Source of the DNA: Terriglobia bacterium
GTDB taxonomy: Bacteria > Acidobacteriota > Polarisedimenticolia > Polarisedimenticolales > JAIQFR01
Assembly (NCBI GenBank): GCA_020073205.1
Contig: JAIQFR010000011.1
Span: forward strand, 1-64,000
Reading direction: 5' to 3'
DNA length: 64,000 nucleotides
Shown: piece by piece, positions 18,560 to 26,821 of the stretch
How the letters are laid out: each line of letters opens with the position of its first letter
Numbering within the stretch: position 1 is the first letter of the stretch
Translations under genes and position numbers: made by a program
The notes under the pieces: generated by a model
What the model saw: only the letters and a program-made list of their open reading frames with translations
What the model was told of the DNA's origin: nothing
The model's database searches: none

Positions 18560-19102
18560 ATGGTCGTCGGCCTGACCGGGCCCAACGCCGCCGGGAAAGG
18601 GGAGGTCGCCGCCCACTTTCGAGTCCTCGGCTTCGCGGTCCACTCGCTCTCGGACGTCGTGAGGGAGGAGGCGGCCGCCCGCGGATTCCCTCTCGACCGT
18701 GAGCACTTGATCCGGACCGGAAACGAGCTGAGGCGCGCGGGGGGTCCCGGGATCCTCGCGGAGCGGATCCTCGCGAGGATCGGCGTTCGCGACGTCGTGG
18801 ACTCGATCCGGAACCCCGCGGAGGTCGGCGTCCTCCGCCGCATTCCCGGATTCCTCCTCCTGGGCGTCGACGCGCCCGCCCGGGTGCGCTTCGATAGGTC
18901 GCTCGCGCGATCTCGCCCTGGCGACCCGGCGACGTTCGAGGCGTTCGAGGAGCGCGAGCGCCAGGAGAACTCCTCCGACCCGGACGCGCAGCAGCTTCGC
19001 GCGACGCTCCTCCTCGCGGACCGGATCGTCCGGAACGAAGGCACGCTCGAGGCGCTCCGTCGCGAGGTCGACCGGGCGCTGGCGCCCGAGCGGTTGCTAT
19101 AA
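18560..19102 (+). CDS. P-loop nucleotide kinase-like protein (dephospho-CoA kinase/UPF0200-like)
   Basis: 180-aa ATP-binding protein. Walker A is GPNAAGKG (residues 7-14). Then HSLSDVVREEAAARG and ELRRAGGPGILAERIL resemble the UPF0200/dephospho-CoA-kinase-like group better known in archaea; NPAEVGVLRR would be the lid-side substrate strand. It probably phosphorylates a nucleotide or cofactor; the substrate is unknown. ATG 18560 has GGGGAGAC upstream. It lies 37 nt after the secreted protein gene. The nadA -10 element overlaps its last codons. Confidence 0.72.
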   Translation: MVVGLTGPNAAGKGEVAAHFRVLGFAVHSLSDVVREEAAARGFPLDREHLIRTGNELRRAGGPGILAERILARIGVRDVVDSIRNPAEVGVLRRIPGFLLLGVDAPARVRFDRSLARSRPGDPATFEAFEERERQENSSDPDAQQLRATLLLADRIVRNEGTLEALRREVDRALAPERLL

Positions 19103-19103
19103 T
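19098..19103 (+). promoter_or_regulatory. Extended -10 of nadA
   Basis: Consensus TATAAT preceded by TGC (extended -10). No clear -35. It overlaps the kinase stop codon and leaves a leader of about 55 nt containing a 9-bp hairpin. Confidence 0.45.
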
Positions 19104-19122
19104 CGATCGGTCCGGCGAGAGC

Positions 19123-19143
19123 CCGGCGGAGAGGCTCCGCCGG
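19123..19143 (+). promoter_or_regulatory. Hairpin in the nadA leader
   Basis: CCGGCGGAG, loop AGG, CTCCGCCGG: a perfect 9-bp stem 20 nt before the nadA ATG, just upstream of its GGAG. It could modulate translation or mRNA stability; it does not match an NAD riboswitch that I can recognise. Confidence 0.35.
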
Positions 19144-19163
19144 AGGCCCTGGAGCCGCCCCCG

Positions 19164-20297
19164 ATGCAGATCCTCCCCGAGCCCTACGCGTCGATGACCG
19201 ATGCCGAGGCGGTGCGCCGGATCGCGGCAACTCGCGAGCGGCTCGGAAGGGACGTGCTGATACTCGGCCACCACTACCAGCGGGACGAGGTCGTCGCGTT
19301 CGCGGACTTCACGGGCGACTCCTACGGCCTGGCCAAGGCCTCCGCGGCCCGCGCCGACGCGCGATGGATCGTGTTCTGCGGCGTGCACTTCATGGCCGAG
19401 ACCGCCGACATCCTCGCCGCGCCGGAGCAGCGCGTGATCCTCCCCGACCTCGAGGCCGGCTGCTCCATGGCCGACATGGCGGAGATCGACTCCGTGGAGG
19501 TGGCGTGGGAGGAGATGGCGACCGCCCGCGAACCCGATGGCGTCGTGCCGGTCACCTACGTCAACTCGTCCGCGGCGGTGAAGGCGTTCGTCGGCACGCG
19601 GGGCGGAACGGTTTGCACCTCTTCGAACGCCGGCGCGATCTACGACTGGGCCCTGTCCCAGGGGAAGTCCCTCTTCTTCCTACCGGACCAGCACCTCGGC
19701 AGGAACATGGGGGCCGCCAAGGGCATCCCGCTGGACCGGATGCGCCTGTGGGATCCCACCCTCGAATCGGGCGGCCTGACCCGCGGAGAAATCGGGGAGG
19801 CCCGGGTCCTGCTTTGGAAGGGGCATTGCCAGGTCCACGCGCGCTTCGCGGTCGGCCAGATCGAGGCGCTGCGCGCGAGCCACCCCGGGATCCTCGTGCT
19901 CGTCCATTGGGAATGCAGCCTCGACGTGGTACGGGCCGCCGACGACGTGGGATCCACCTCCGACATCATCCGGCGGGTGGAGGAGGCGCCGGCAGGCTCG
20001 GTCATCGCCATCGGGACGGAGTTGCACCTCGTGTCCCGCCTCGCCAGGGCCCACACGGACAGGCGAGTCCTGCCGCTGGTCACCGGAACCTGCGTCTGCG
20101 CGACCATGAACCGCATCGATCCGCAACACCTGCTCTTCGTGCTGGACGAGCTCGCCGCGGAGCGGATCATCAACGAGGTCGAGGTCCCCGAGGACATCGC
20201 GAGGCCGGCACGGGTGGCGCTGACGCGAATGCTGGAGATCTCCCGGCGCGCCGAGACGGCGCCGGCGCCGTTGGCGGTCGACGGCGGCATTCGATAG
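19164..20297 (+). CDS. nadA: Quinolinate synthase NadA
   Basis: 377-aa [4Fe-4S] enzyme condensing iminoaspartate with dihydroxyacetone phosphate to quinolinate in de novo NAD synthesis. Features include LGHHYQRDEVVAFADFTGDS near the N-terminus, YVNSSAAVKA, SSNAGAIYDWA and FLPDQHLGRNM. Likely cluster ligands are C100 (EAGCSMAD), C251 (HWECSLDV) and C310 or C312 (GTCVCATMN). The length matches the long NadA form. No nadB or nadC is nearby; a nicotinate phosphoribosyltransferase lies 3.3 kb upstream. dxs follows after 36 nt. Confidence 0.95.
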   Translation: MQILPEPYASMTDAEAVRRIAATRERLGRDVLILGHHYQRDEVVAFADFTGDSYGLAKASAARADARWIVFCGVHFMAETADILAAPEQRVILPDLEAGCSMADMAEIDSVEVAWEEMATAREPDGVVPVTYVNSSAAVKAFVGTRGGTVCTSSNAGAIYDWALSQGKSLFFLPDQHLGRNMGAAKGIPLDRMRLWDPTLESGGLTRGEIGEARVLLWKGHCQVHARFAVGQIEALRASHPGILVLVHWECSLDVVRAADDVGSTSDIIRRVEEAPAGSVIAIGTELHLVSRLARAHTDRRVLPLVTGTCVCATMNRIDPQHLLFVLDELAAERIINEVEVPEDIARPARVALTRMLEISRRAETAPAPLAVDGGIR

Positions 20298-20333
20298 AGT
20301 GGCCCGAGCGCCTGGGCGAGTGGGGTGCCGAGC

Positions 20334-22337
20334 ATGGAAGAGGTGATCCGCGAGAAGGCTCTGCCGCCGGCGGACGCTTCCGCGGACCGGGCGTCGGATC
20401 GCGCCGGCGCGCCACCGGCCAGACCCCGCGCCGTGCTCGACCGGATCACCTCGCCGTCCGACCTCAAGGGGCTGAGCCGGGAAGAACTCGCCAGGCTGTG
20501 CGACGAGGTTCGGGACTTCGTCATCGAGGTGGTGTCGCGAAAAGGGGGGCACCTCGGGGCGAGCCTCGGAGTCGTCGAACTCACGGTGGCGCTCGAAGCT
20601 TGCCTCGATCTTCCGCGCGACCGGCTGGTGTGGGACACCGGTCACCAGGCCTACGTTCACAAGGTGCTCACCGGGCGGCGCGAGGCGCTCTGGACGATCC
20701 GCCAGTTCGGAGGGATTTCGGGCTTCTTGAAGCGGGACGAGAGCCCCTACGACGCGTTCGGCGCGGGGCACGCGTCCACGGCCATTTCCGCCGCGCTCGG
20801 CATGGCGGCCGCGCGCGATCTCGCCGGCGAGCGCCACCGCGTGGTGGCCGTCGTGGGGGACGGCGCGATGACCGGCGGGCTGGCCTACGAAGCCCTGAAC
20901 AACGCGGGGCACTCGGGGAGGAATCTCCTCGTCGTGCTCAACGACAACGGGATGTCGATCTCGCCGAACGTCGGCGCGGTGGCGCAGTACCTGACCAGCA
21001 TCAAGATGAGCCCGCGCCTCAAGAAGCTCCGCGACGAGGGGCTGAACCTCCTGCGCAAGCTCCCCGCCGGCGGGCAGATGCGGGGCGCGGCGGAGCGCGT
21101 CGAGGCCGCGATCAACTCGGCTCTGGCGCCCGGCGGCGTATTCCAGTCCCTGGGGTTCAACTACTTCGGGCCGGTGGACGGCCACGACCTGAACCTCCTG
21201 ATGCACCTGATCCCGAAAGTCCTGGAACGGCCGGGACCGGTGCTGCTCCACGTCCTCACCCGCAAGGGCAAAGGGCTCACCGCCGCGGAGGAGGACGACG
21301 AATCGTTCCACGGGGTGACCCCTTTCGACCGGGCGACGGGCAAGACCCTGGCCGCGCCCGCGGTCCCGGGTCCGTCCTACACCGCCGTGTTCGGCAGGGC
21401 GATGATCGAGGCGGCCGACAGGTTCCCGCGCATGGTCGCCATCACGGCGGCGATGGCGTCGGGCACGGGCCTGGCCCCTTTCAAGGAGATGCACCCGCGG
21501 CGTTTCTTCGACGTGGGCATCGCCGAGGCGCACGCGGTCTGCTTCGCCGCAGGGATGGCGTGCGACGGGATTCGCCCCGTCGTCACGGTGTACTCCACCT
21601 TCCTGCAGAGAGCTTTCGACCAGGTGGTCCACGACGTCGCGCTGCAGCGGCTGCCGGTGGTGTTCGCCCTCGACCGCGGCGGTCTGGTCGGCGCCGACGG
21701 CTCCACGCATCACGGCGTGCTGGACCTCGCCTACATGAGGGCGGTTCCCGGGATGGTCCTCGCGGCGCCGCGCGACGGGAACGAGCTCCGCGACCTGCTG
21801 TGGACGGCGCTGTCGCAGGAGGACGGGCCGTTCGCGTTCCGCTTCCCGCGGGAAGCCGCGCCGCCGGGCTACGATCCGTCGAGGCCGCCCAAGATCCTAC
21901 CGATCGGCTCGTGGGAGGAGCTCCACGACGGGTCGGGTATCGCCTTCCTCGCCGTGGGCGCCATGGTCGAATCCGCCCTCGAGGCGAGGCGCGGGCTGGA
22001 AGCTCGCGGCATCAGGGCTGCGGTGATCAACTGCCGCTTCGTGAAGCCCGTGGATGCCACGATGCTGCCGAGGCTCCGCCAGCGGTTCCCGCTCTTGATC
22101 ACCGTGGAGGAGAACACCCTGACCGGCGGCTTCGGGGACGGCGTCCTCGAGGCCCTCGAGGGGGCGGGTCTTCCGATGGACGGGGTCGTACGGCTCGGCA
22201 TCCCCGACGGCTTTACGACCCACGGCGGCCGGGCCCAGCTCCTGGACCACGTCGGTCTCTCGCCGAGGGGTCTCGAGGAGCGGGCGCTCGACGCGCTGGC
22301 CGGGGGTGGCCGGGGACCGCAGGCCGCGCCCGCCTGA
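20334..22337 (+). CDS. dxs: 1-deoxy-D-xylulose-5-phosphate synthase
   Basis: 667-aa thiamine-diphosphate enzyme making DXP from pyruvate and glyceraldehyde 3-phosphate, the entry step of the MEP isoprenoid and thiamine/pyridoxal pathways. Seen: GGHLGASLGVVELTVAL, DTGHQAYVHKVLTGR, the TPP motif GDGAMTGGLAYEALNN, and transketolase central and C-terminal domains (FDVGIAEAHAVCFAAGMA; TVEENTLTGGFGDGV). ATG 20334 is used; an in-frame GTG 9 nt upstream is possible. The first 35 residues are an Ala/Arg-rich extension beyond the usual start. Follows nadA closely. Confidence 0.95.
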   Translation: MEEVIREKALPPADASADRASDRAGAPPARPRAVLDRITSPSDLKGLSREELARLCDEVRDFVIEVVSRKGGHLGASLGVVELTVALEACLDLPRDRLVWDTGHQAYVHKVLTGRREALWTIRQFGGISGFLKRDESPYDAFGAGHASTAISAALGMAAARDLAGERHRVVAVVGDGAMTGGLAYEALNNAGHSGRNLLVVLNDNGMSISPNVGAVAQYLTSIKMSPRLKKLRDEGLNLLRKLPAGGQMRGAAERVEAAINSALAPGGVFQSLGFNYFGPVDGHDLNLLMHLIPKVLERPGPVLLHVLTRKGKGLTAAEEDDESFHGVTPFDRATGKTLAAPAVPGPSYTAVFGRAMIEAADRFPRMVAITAAMASGTGLAPFKEMHPRRFFDVGIAEAHAVCFAAGMACDGIRPVVTVYSTFLQRAFDQVVHDVALQRLPVVFALDRGGLVGADGSTHHGVLDLAYMRAVPGMVLAAPRDGNELRDLLWTALSQEDGPFAFRFPREAAPPGYDPSRPPKILPIGSWEELHDGSGIAFLAVGAMVESALEARRGLEARGIRAAVINCRFVKPVDATMLPRLRQRFPLLITVEENTLTGGFGDGVLEALEGAGLPMDGVVRLGIPDGFTTHGGRAQLLDHVGLSPRGLEERALDALAGGGRGPQAAPA

Positions 22338-22384
22338 CGGAGCGCGGGACGACGCGATTCCACCGCTCCCGTTCCCGACCCGCC

Positions 22385-22663
22385 TCAGTGCTTGTACTCT
22401 CCGGGTCCCGGCGGGGGCGCCTCGTTGAGCGGGCCGAACTCCCCTTCGTAGCGCGCGAGGTTGTCCTGGAGTGCCCGGATCATCCGCTTCAGGTGCCCCG
22501 GACTCACGACGATTCGCGCGTTCACCAACCCGCCGGGGGGAAAGAGGCTGATGAAGTCCAGCACGAACTCCTCACGGGTGTGGGCCACGACCATCTGGTT
22601 CGCGTACGCCCCGCGCAGGACGTCGTCCGGGATCTTGACGGGGATCTCGCGCTCGTCCGCCAC
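22385..22663 (-). CDS. DUF3467 family protein
   Basis: 92-aa protein matching DUF3467: PDDVLRGAYANQMVVAHTRE, FVLDFISLFPP, ARIVVSPGHLKRMIRALQDN and a short acidic-Pro tail. Small soluble beta-rich protein, function unknown. The start is GTG 22663 with AGGAGGGC upstream. It follows the STAS gene by 19 nt and is probably in the same transcript. Convergent with dxs. Confidence 0.85.
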   Translation of the reverse strand: MADEREIPVKIPDDVLRGAYANQMVVAHTREEFVLDFISLFPPGGLVNARIVVSPGHLKRMIRALQDNLARYEGEFGPLNEAPPPGPGEYKH

Positions 22664-22682
22664 CGTGCCCTCCTGTGCGACC

Positions 22683-23024
22683 CTAACCGCCGAGCGCGGC
22701 CACGGCCCGCGGGACGTCCGGATAGGTCTCGAAGACCACGTCGAATCCGACCATCCTGAAGATCTCGAGGATCGAGCGGTTGAGGCCAGCCAGCACCAGC
22801 TTCCCGTCGCGGATCGCGAGCCGCTTCTGGAGCGAGAGGAGGGCGGCCATCCCCGCGGAGTCGAAGAACTCCACCCGCGCCGCGTCCAGGATCACGAGCC
22901 GGGTGTCCCCCATGGCCTCGAGCACCTTCGACTTGAACTCGTCGGCGTTCCCGAGATCCACCTCGAGCGGCTCGGCCACCGAGACCACCGCGATGGCCTC
23001 GAACTCCTGCCGGTCCACGCGCAT
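22683..23024 (-). CDS. STAS-domain anti-sigma factor antagonist
   Basis: 113-aa single-domain STAS protein of the SpoIIAA/RsbV type. The phosphorylatable serine is S56 in FFDSAGMAAL, at the start of helix 2. Such proteins bind an anti-sigma kinase when dephosphorylated, releasing a sigma factor or output partner. No kinase or phosphatase partner is in the window. ATG 23024 has GGGAGGG upstream. Pairs with DUF3467. Confidence 0.88.
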   Translation of the reverse strand: MRVDRQEFEAIAVVSVAEPLEVDLGNADEFKSKVLEAMGDTRLVILDAARVEFFDSAGMAALLSLQKRLAIRDGKLVLAGLNRSILEIFRMVGFDVVFETYPDVPRAVAALGG

Positions 23025-23082
23025 GTCCCACCCTCCCGGCCGCGAGAATCATACATCGTTCCCGCGGCGCCCCGGGAGCGCC

Positions 23083-23111
23083 TTGCAATGCCATGCCGGA
23101 CGCTCTAACTT
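23083..23111 (+). promoter_or_regulatory. Promoter of the YggX-like gene
   Basis: -35 TTGCAA, 17-nt spacer, -10 TAACTT, about 43 nt before ATG 23161. Confidence 0.45.
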
Positions 23112-23160
23112 AGGCGCCCCGCGCGCCGCTTGGGCGCGCCGGCGGGCTCGGGGGTGAGAG

Positions 23161-23400
23161 ATGGAGGACATCGGCTGTTCCCGCTGCGGCGTCGCGCCTT
23201 TCACTCGTCTCGAGCGGGCCCCGCTTCCCGGCCCGGTCGGCGAGAAGGTGAGGGAGCGCGTGTGTCCGGCTTGCTGGCGCGAGTGGCTCGGCATGCAGGT
23301 CCGGGTCATCAACGAGTACCGGTTGGTGCCGGCCGAGCCGCAGCAGTACGAGTACCTGCTGGCCCAGATGAAGGCCTTCTTGAATCTCAAGGACGATTGA
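23161..23400 (+). CDS. Fe(2+)-trafficking (YggX)-like protein with two CxxC pairs
   Basis: 79-aa protein. The C-terminal half follows YggX closely: W-REWLGMQVRVINEYRL, then PAEP and a final LLAQMKAFL helix. YggX proteins bind iron and protect Fe-S clusters from oxidation. Unlike ordinary YggX, which has one N-terminal cysteine, this one has CSRC (C6, C9) and CPAC (C35, C38), a four-cysteine set suited to zinc or an iron site. Good start at ATG 23161; monocistronic with its own promoter. Assignment is by similarity to the family pattern. Confidence 0.75.
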   Translation: MEDIGCSRCGVAPFTRLERAPLPGPVGEKVRERVCPACWREWLGMQVRVINEYRLVPAEPQQYEYLLAQMKAFLNLKDD

Positions 23401-23479
23401 CGCCGGGGATGGATCGCCGGTCCGGCACGACCACGCCGGCCGCGCCCGTGTCCCCCTCGCCCGCCACCCTCTGCTTCCT

Positions 23480-23507
23480 TTGCCGGTCGGCGCGTCTGTG
23501 CTAAGGT
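23480..23507 (+). promoter_or_regulatory. Promoter of the alpha-oxoamine synthase locus
   Basis: -35 TTGCCG, 16-nt spacer, -10 TAAGGT preceded by TGC (extended -10). It is 42 nt before the TTG start of the ligase gene. Confidence 0.4.
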
Positions 23508-23548
23508 CTGCGCCCGGCGCGGATCGGCCTTTGACGGGGGAGACGGCC

Positions 23549-25252
23549 TTGAGCGAGTCCTTCGACTACGAGCGACTGAGGCGCGAGATCACGTGGGACG
23601 TCGCCCGGCGCGAGCTGGGCCTGAGCGAGGGAGCGCCGCTCAACCTCAGCCACCTCTGCGTGGATCGCAACGTGGCGCTCGGGCGCGGCGAGAAGATCGC
23701 CCTCGTCCACGAGAACCACGCGGGGGAGGTGCGTCGCTTCACCTACCGGGACGTGATGCGGCTGAGCAACGGCTGGGCCGAATTCCTGGCGCTCCAGGGG
23801 ATCCGCGACCTGGACCGCGTCTGCGTCCTCCTCGAGCGGATCCCGGAGCTGTACATCTCGTTCATGGGGATCCTGAAGGTCGGCGCGGTGGTGCAGCCGC
23901 TCTTCTCCGCGTTCGGCGAGGAGGCGTTCTTCCAGCGTGCGGACGACAGCCGTGCCGTCGCGGTCGTCACGCAGCACAAGCATCTCGGGAAGGTGCGCAA
24001 GATCCGCGAGCGCCTTCCGGACCTCAAAACCGTGATCGTCGTGGACCACGACGCGGCGAGGCGGAGGCTCCACGAGGGCGAGATCGCGTTCTCGATGATG
24101 GACCACGGGATCGACGAGTTCCCGGTGTTCCGCACGTACGGGGAGAGCCCGAGCGTGCTCCACTACACCAGCGGCACCACCGGGAAGCCCAAGGGCGCGC
24201 TCCACGTCCACTCCAGCATCCTGGCGCAGTATCTGACCTCGAAGACGGTGCTCGACCTCAAGGACGACGACGTCTACTGGTGCACCGCCGACCCGGGATG
24301 GGTCACCGGGACGAGCTACGGGATCATCGGCCCGTGGTCGCTCGGCGTGACGCAGGTGGTGCTCGACGCCGGATTCTCGAGCGATCGCTGGTACGAGACG
24401 ATGGAGAAGCACCGGGTGACCGTCTGGTACACGGCCCCCACCGCCATTCGGATGCTGATGAAGGACGGCGTCGAGCCGGTCAAGCGCCGGGACCTGTCGT
24501 CGCTCCGCCACATGTGCAGCGTCGGCGAGCCGCTCAACCCCGAGGGGGTCCACTGGGGGCGCGCCGCGTTCGGCCTGGACTTCCACGACACGTTCTGGCA
24601 GACCGAGACCGGCGCGATCGTGGTCACGAACCTACCCGGCATGCCGGTCAAGCCCGGAAGCATGGGGAGGCCCTTCCCGGCGCTGGTCGCGGCGGTGGTG
24701 GACCCCGCGACCGGGGAGGAGATCGAGGCGCCGGGACGCGTGGGAATGATCGCGGTCCGTCCCCCCTGGCCCAGCATGATGCGGACTTACTGGAACAACA
24801 CCGCGACCTACCTGAGGAAGTTCGTGAACGGATGGTACATCTGCGGCGATCGCGCGAGCCTGGACGCCGACGGGTACTTCTGGTTCTCCGGCCGCGACGA
24901 CGACGTGATCAACACCGGCGGGCACCTGGTCGGACCGTTCGAGATCGAGAGCGCCCTCTTGGAACACCCCGCGGTGGCGGAGTCGGCGGCGATCGGCAAA
25001 CCCGATCCCATCAACATGGAGGTGGTCAAGGCCTTCGTCGCGCTCCGCCCGGGTTTCGAGCCGGGGTCCGACCTGGAACTCGACATCATGAACTTCATCC
25101 GCAAGCGGCTGTCCCCCCTCGCCATGCCCCAGGAGATCGAGTTCCTGGACCGGCTTCCGAAGACTCGCAGCGGGAAGATCATGCGGCGGATGCTGAAGGC
25201 GAAGGAGATGGGGCAGGACGTGGGGGACACCAGCACGCTGGACGATGACTGA
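23549..25252 (+). CDS. AMP-forming acyl-CoA ligase, acetyl-CoA synthetase-like
   Basis: 567-aa ANL-superfamily adenylating enzyme. It has the phosphate loop YTSGTTGKPKGALHVH, WYTAPTAIRML, the adenine-binding FHDTFWQTETGAI, GDRASLDADGYFWFSGR with the hinge, and the catalytic lysine in TRSGKIMRR near the C-terminus. It activates a carboxylic acid as acyl-AMP and transfers it to CoA, or possibly to the acyl carrier protein encoded 36 nt downstream. It resembles acetate-CoA ligases, so a short-chain acid is likely. The start is TTG 23549 (LSESFDY), with GGGGGAG 6 nt upstream. First gene of a five-gene locus. Confidence 0.87.
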   Translation: MSESFDYERLRREITWDVARRELGLSEGAPLNLSHLCVDRNVALGRGEKIALVHENHAGEVRRFTYRDVMRLSNGWAEFLALQGIRDLDRVCVLLERIPELYISFMGILKVGAVVQPLFSAFGEEAFFQRADDSRAVAVVTQHKHLGKVRKIRERLPDLKTVIVVDHDAARRRLHEGEIAFSMMDHGIDEFPVFRTYGESPSVLHYTSGTTGKPKGALHVHSSILAQYLTSKTVLDLKDDDVYWCTADPGWVTGTSYGIIGPWSLGVTQVVLDAGFSSDRWYETMEKHRVTVWYTAPTAIRMLMKDGVEPVKRRDLSSLRHMCSVGEPLNPEGVHWGRAAFGLDFHDTFWQTETGAIVVTNLPGMPVKPGSMGRPFPALVAAVVDPATGEEIEAPGRVGMIAVRPPWPSMMRTYWNNTATYLRKFVNGWYICGDRASLDADGYFWFSGRDDDVINTGGHLVGPFEIESALLEHPAVAESAAIGKPDPINMEVVKAFVALRPGFEPGSDLELDIMNFIRKRLSPLAMPQEIEFLDRLPKTRSGKIMRRMLKAKEMGQDVGDTSTLDDD

Positions 25253-25288
25253 CGGAGGCCGCCCCGGCGCCCCGATAGGAGACGACCC

Positions 25289-25540
25289 ATGAAGGACACG
25301 ATCCTGGACTACATCCGGAAGGAGTACCTCGACGAGGAGGACGCCGAGGACCTTGAGCTCGACGAGGAGACGCCGCTGATCTCGAGCGGCATCGTCGACA
25401 GCTTCAGCATGGTCAGCCTCAAGCGATTCCTCGAGAGGAAATACGCGATCAGCATCCCGGACGACCAGGCGACCCCCGAAGCGTTCGACACCGTGAGCCG
25501 GATCATGGAGCTGGTCCGCCGCATCCGAAAGGACGCCTGA
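25289..25540 (+). CDS. Acyl carrier protein
   Basis: 83-aa acidic four-helix carrier protein. The phosphopantetheine site is S38 in GIVDSFSMVSL, with the DS pair of carrier proteins. It is not the fatty-acid-synthase AcpP (which reads GADSLDTVEL) and so is a dedicated carrier, perhaps loaded by the upstream ligase. The alpha-oxoamine synthase starts one base after its stop, so a shared transcript and function are very likely. Start ATG 25289 follows AGGAGACGACCC. Confidence 0.88.
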   Translation: MKDTILDYIRKEYLDEEDAEDLELDEETPLISSGIVDSFSMVSLKRFLERKYAISIPDDQATPEAFDTVSRIMELVRRIRKDA

Positions 25541-25541
25541 C

Positions 25542-26789
25542 ATGGCCTACCCGGACGCGGTGCAGCAGGCCTTCAGGACGGAGCTTCAGTCCATCCGCGG
25601 GCAGGGTCTCTTCAAGGAAGAGCGGTACATCCACTCGCCGCAGTCGTCCGGCATCCTGGTGGAATTCCCGGCGGGCGCCGAGCCGAAAAGGGTCGTGAAC
25701 CTCTGCTCCAACAACTACCTGGGGTTGTCGAGCCATCCGGAAGTGATCGCGGCGGCGCACCGCGGCCTCGAGGAGAGGGGCTACGGGATGTCCAGCGTCC
25801 GGTTCATCTGCGGGACGCAGGACGTGCACCGGGAGCTGGAGGGCGCGATCACGCGGTTCCTGGGAACCGAGGACACCATCCTGTTCCCCAGCTGCATGGA
25901 CGCCAACGCCGGCGTGTTCGAGGCGATCCTCGGGCCCGACGACGTGATGATCTCGGACCGGCTGGTGCACGCCAGCATCATCGACGGCATCCGTCTCTGC
26001 AAGGCGATGCACGACACGTACAAGCACGCCGACCTGGCCCACCTGGAGCAGAAGCTCGAGGAGCACCGGGACCGGCGGGTCCGTTTGATCATCACCGACG
26101 GGGTGTTCTCAATGGACGGCGACCTCGCGCCGCTCGACCGGATCGTGGCCCTGGCGGAGAAGCACGATGCCATGGTCTTCGTGGACGACAGCCACGCCAG
26201 CGGGTTCATCGGGAGGACCGGCCGGGGGACCCACGAGCACTTCGGCGTGGTCGGGAAGATCGACATCATCACCACCACCCTGGGCAAGGGGCTCGGCGGG
26301 GCCAGCGGCGGCTGCGTCTCGGGACGGAAGGAGATCGTCGAGCTCTGCCGGCAGCGGGCCCGCCCCTACCTCTTCAGCAACGCCGTGCCCCCTCCGATCG
26401 CGTTCGCCGCTCTCAAGGTGCTGGAGATTCTGAGCTCCACCCCGGAGCGCCGGGACAAGCTCGAGGCCAACACGACGTTCTGGCGACGGGGACTCAAGGA
26501 GACCGGCTTCGTGATCAAGGACGGCGAGAGCCCGATCGTTCCGATCATGCTGTTCAACGCGAAGCTGAGCCAGGACGTCTCGCGCGACCTGTTCCGGGAG
26601 GGGGTGTACGCCGTCGGCTTCTTCTTCCCGGTGGTTCCCGCCGGCCAGGCGCGCATCCGGACCCAGCTCTCGGCGGACCACGATCTCCCGATGCTCGAGG
26701 GGGCGCTCGAGGCGTTCAGGAAGGTCGGTGAGAAGCACGGGATTCTCGGCTTGGACAAGAAGGGGATCATCGCGAAGTACGGGAGCTGA
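25542..26789 (+). CDS. Alpha-oxoamine synthase, glycine C-acetyltransferase (KBL)-like
   Basis: 415-aa PLP fold-type I enzyme. It follows KBL almost throughout: CSNNYLGLSSHPEV, GYGMSSVRFICGTQD, H143 in VHASIIDG, TDGVFSMDGD, VDDSHASGFIG (Asp215/216, His218 at the cofactor) and Lys249 in TTTLGKGLGG, the Schiff-base lysine. KBL condenses glycine with acetyl-CoA to 2-amino-3-oxobutyrate, or runs in reverse in threonine catabolism. No threonine dehydrogenase is next to it; a carrier protein is, so an acyl-ACP or unusual acyl-CoA may be the donor. About 15 residues longer at the C-terminus than KBL. Confidence 0.87.
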   Translation: MAYPDAVQQAFRTELQSIRGQGLFKEERYIHSPQSSGILVEFPAGAEPKRVVNLCSNNYLGLSSHPEVIAAAHRGLEERGYGMSSVRFICGTQDVHRELEGAITRFLGTEDTILFPSCMDANAGVFEAILGPDDVMISDRLVHASIIDGIRLCKAMHDTYKHADLAHLEQKLEEHRDRRVRLIITDGVFSMDGDLAPLDRIVALAEKHDAMVFVDDSHASGFIGRTGRGTHEHFGVVGKIDIITTTLGKGLGGASGGCVSGRKEIVELCRQRARPYLFSNAVPPPIAFAALKVLEILSSTPERRDKLEANTTFWRRGLKETGFVIKDGESPIVPIMLFNAKLSQDVSRDLFREGVYAVGFFFPVVPAGQARIRTQLSADHDLPMLEGALEAFRKVGEKHGILGLDKKGIIAKYGS

Positions 26790-26821
26790 CCGCCGACGAG
26801 GCGGACGCGCGAGTGGCTCCG

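Noticed and set aside
19364-22759. 1131-codon plus-strand open frame
   Set aside because: Out of frame with nadA and dxs, which it overlaps; no domain signal, composition of a shadow frame.
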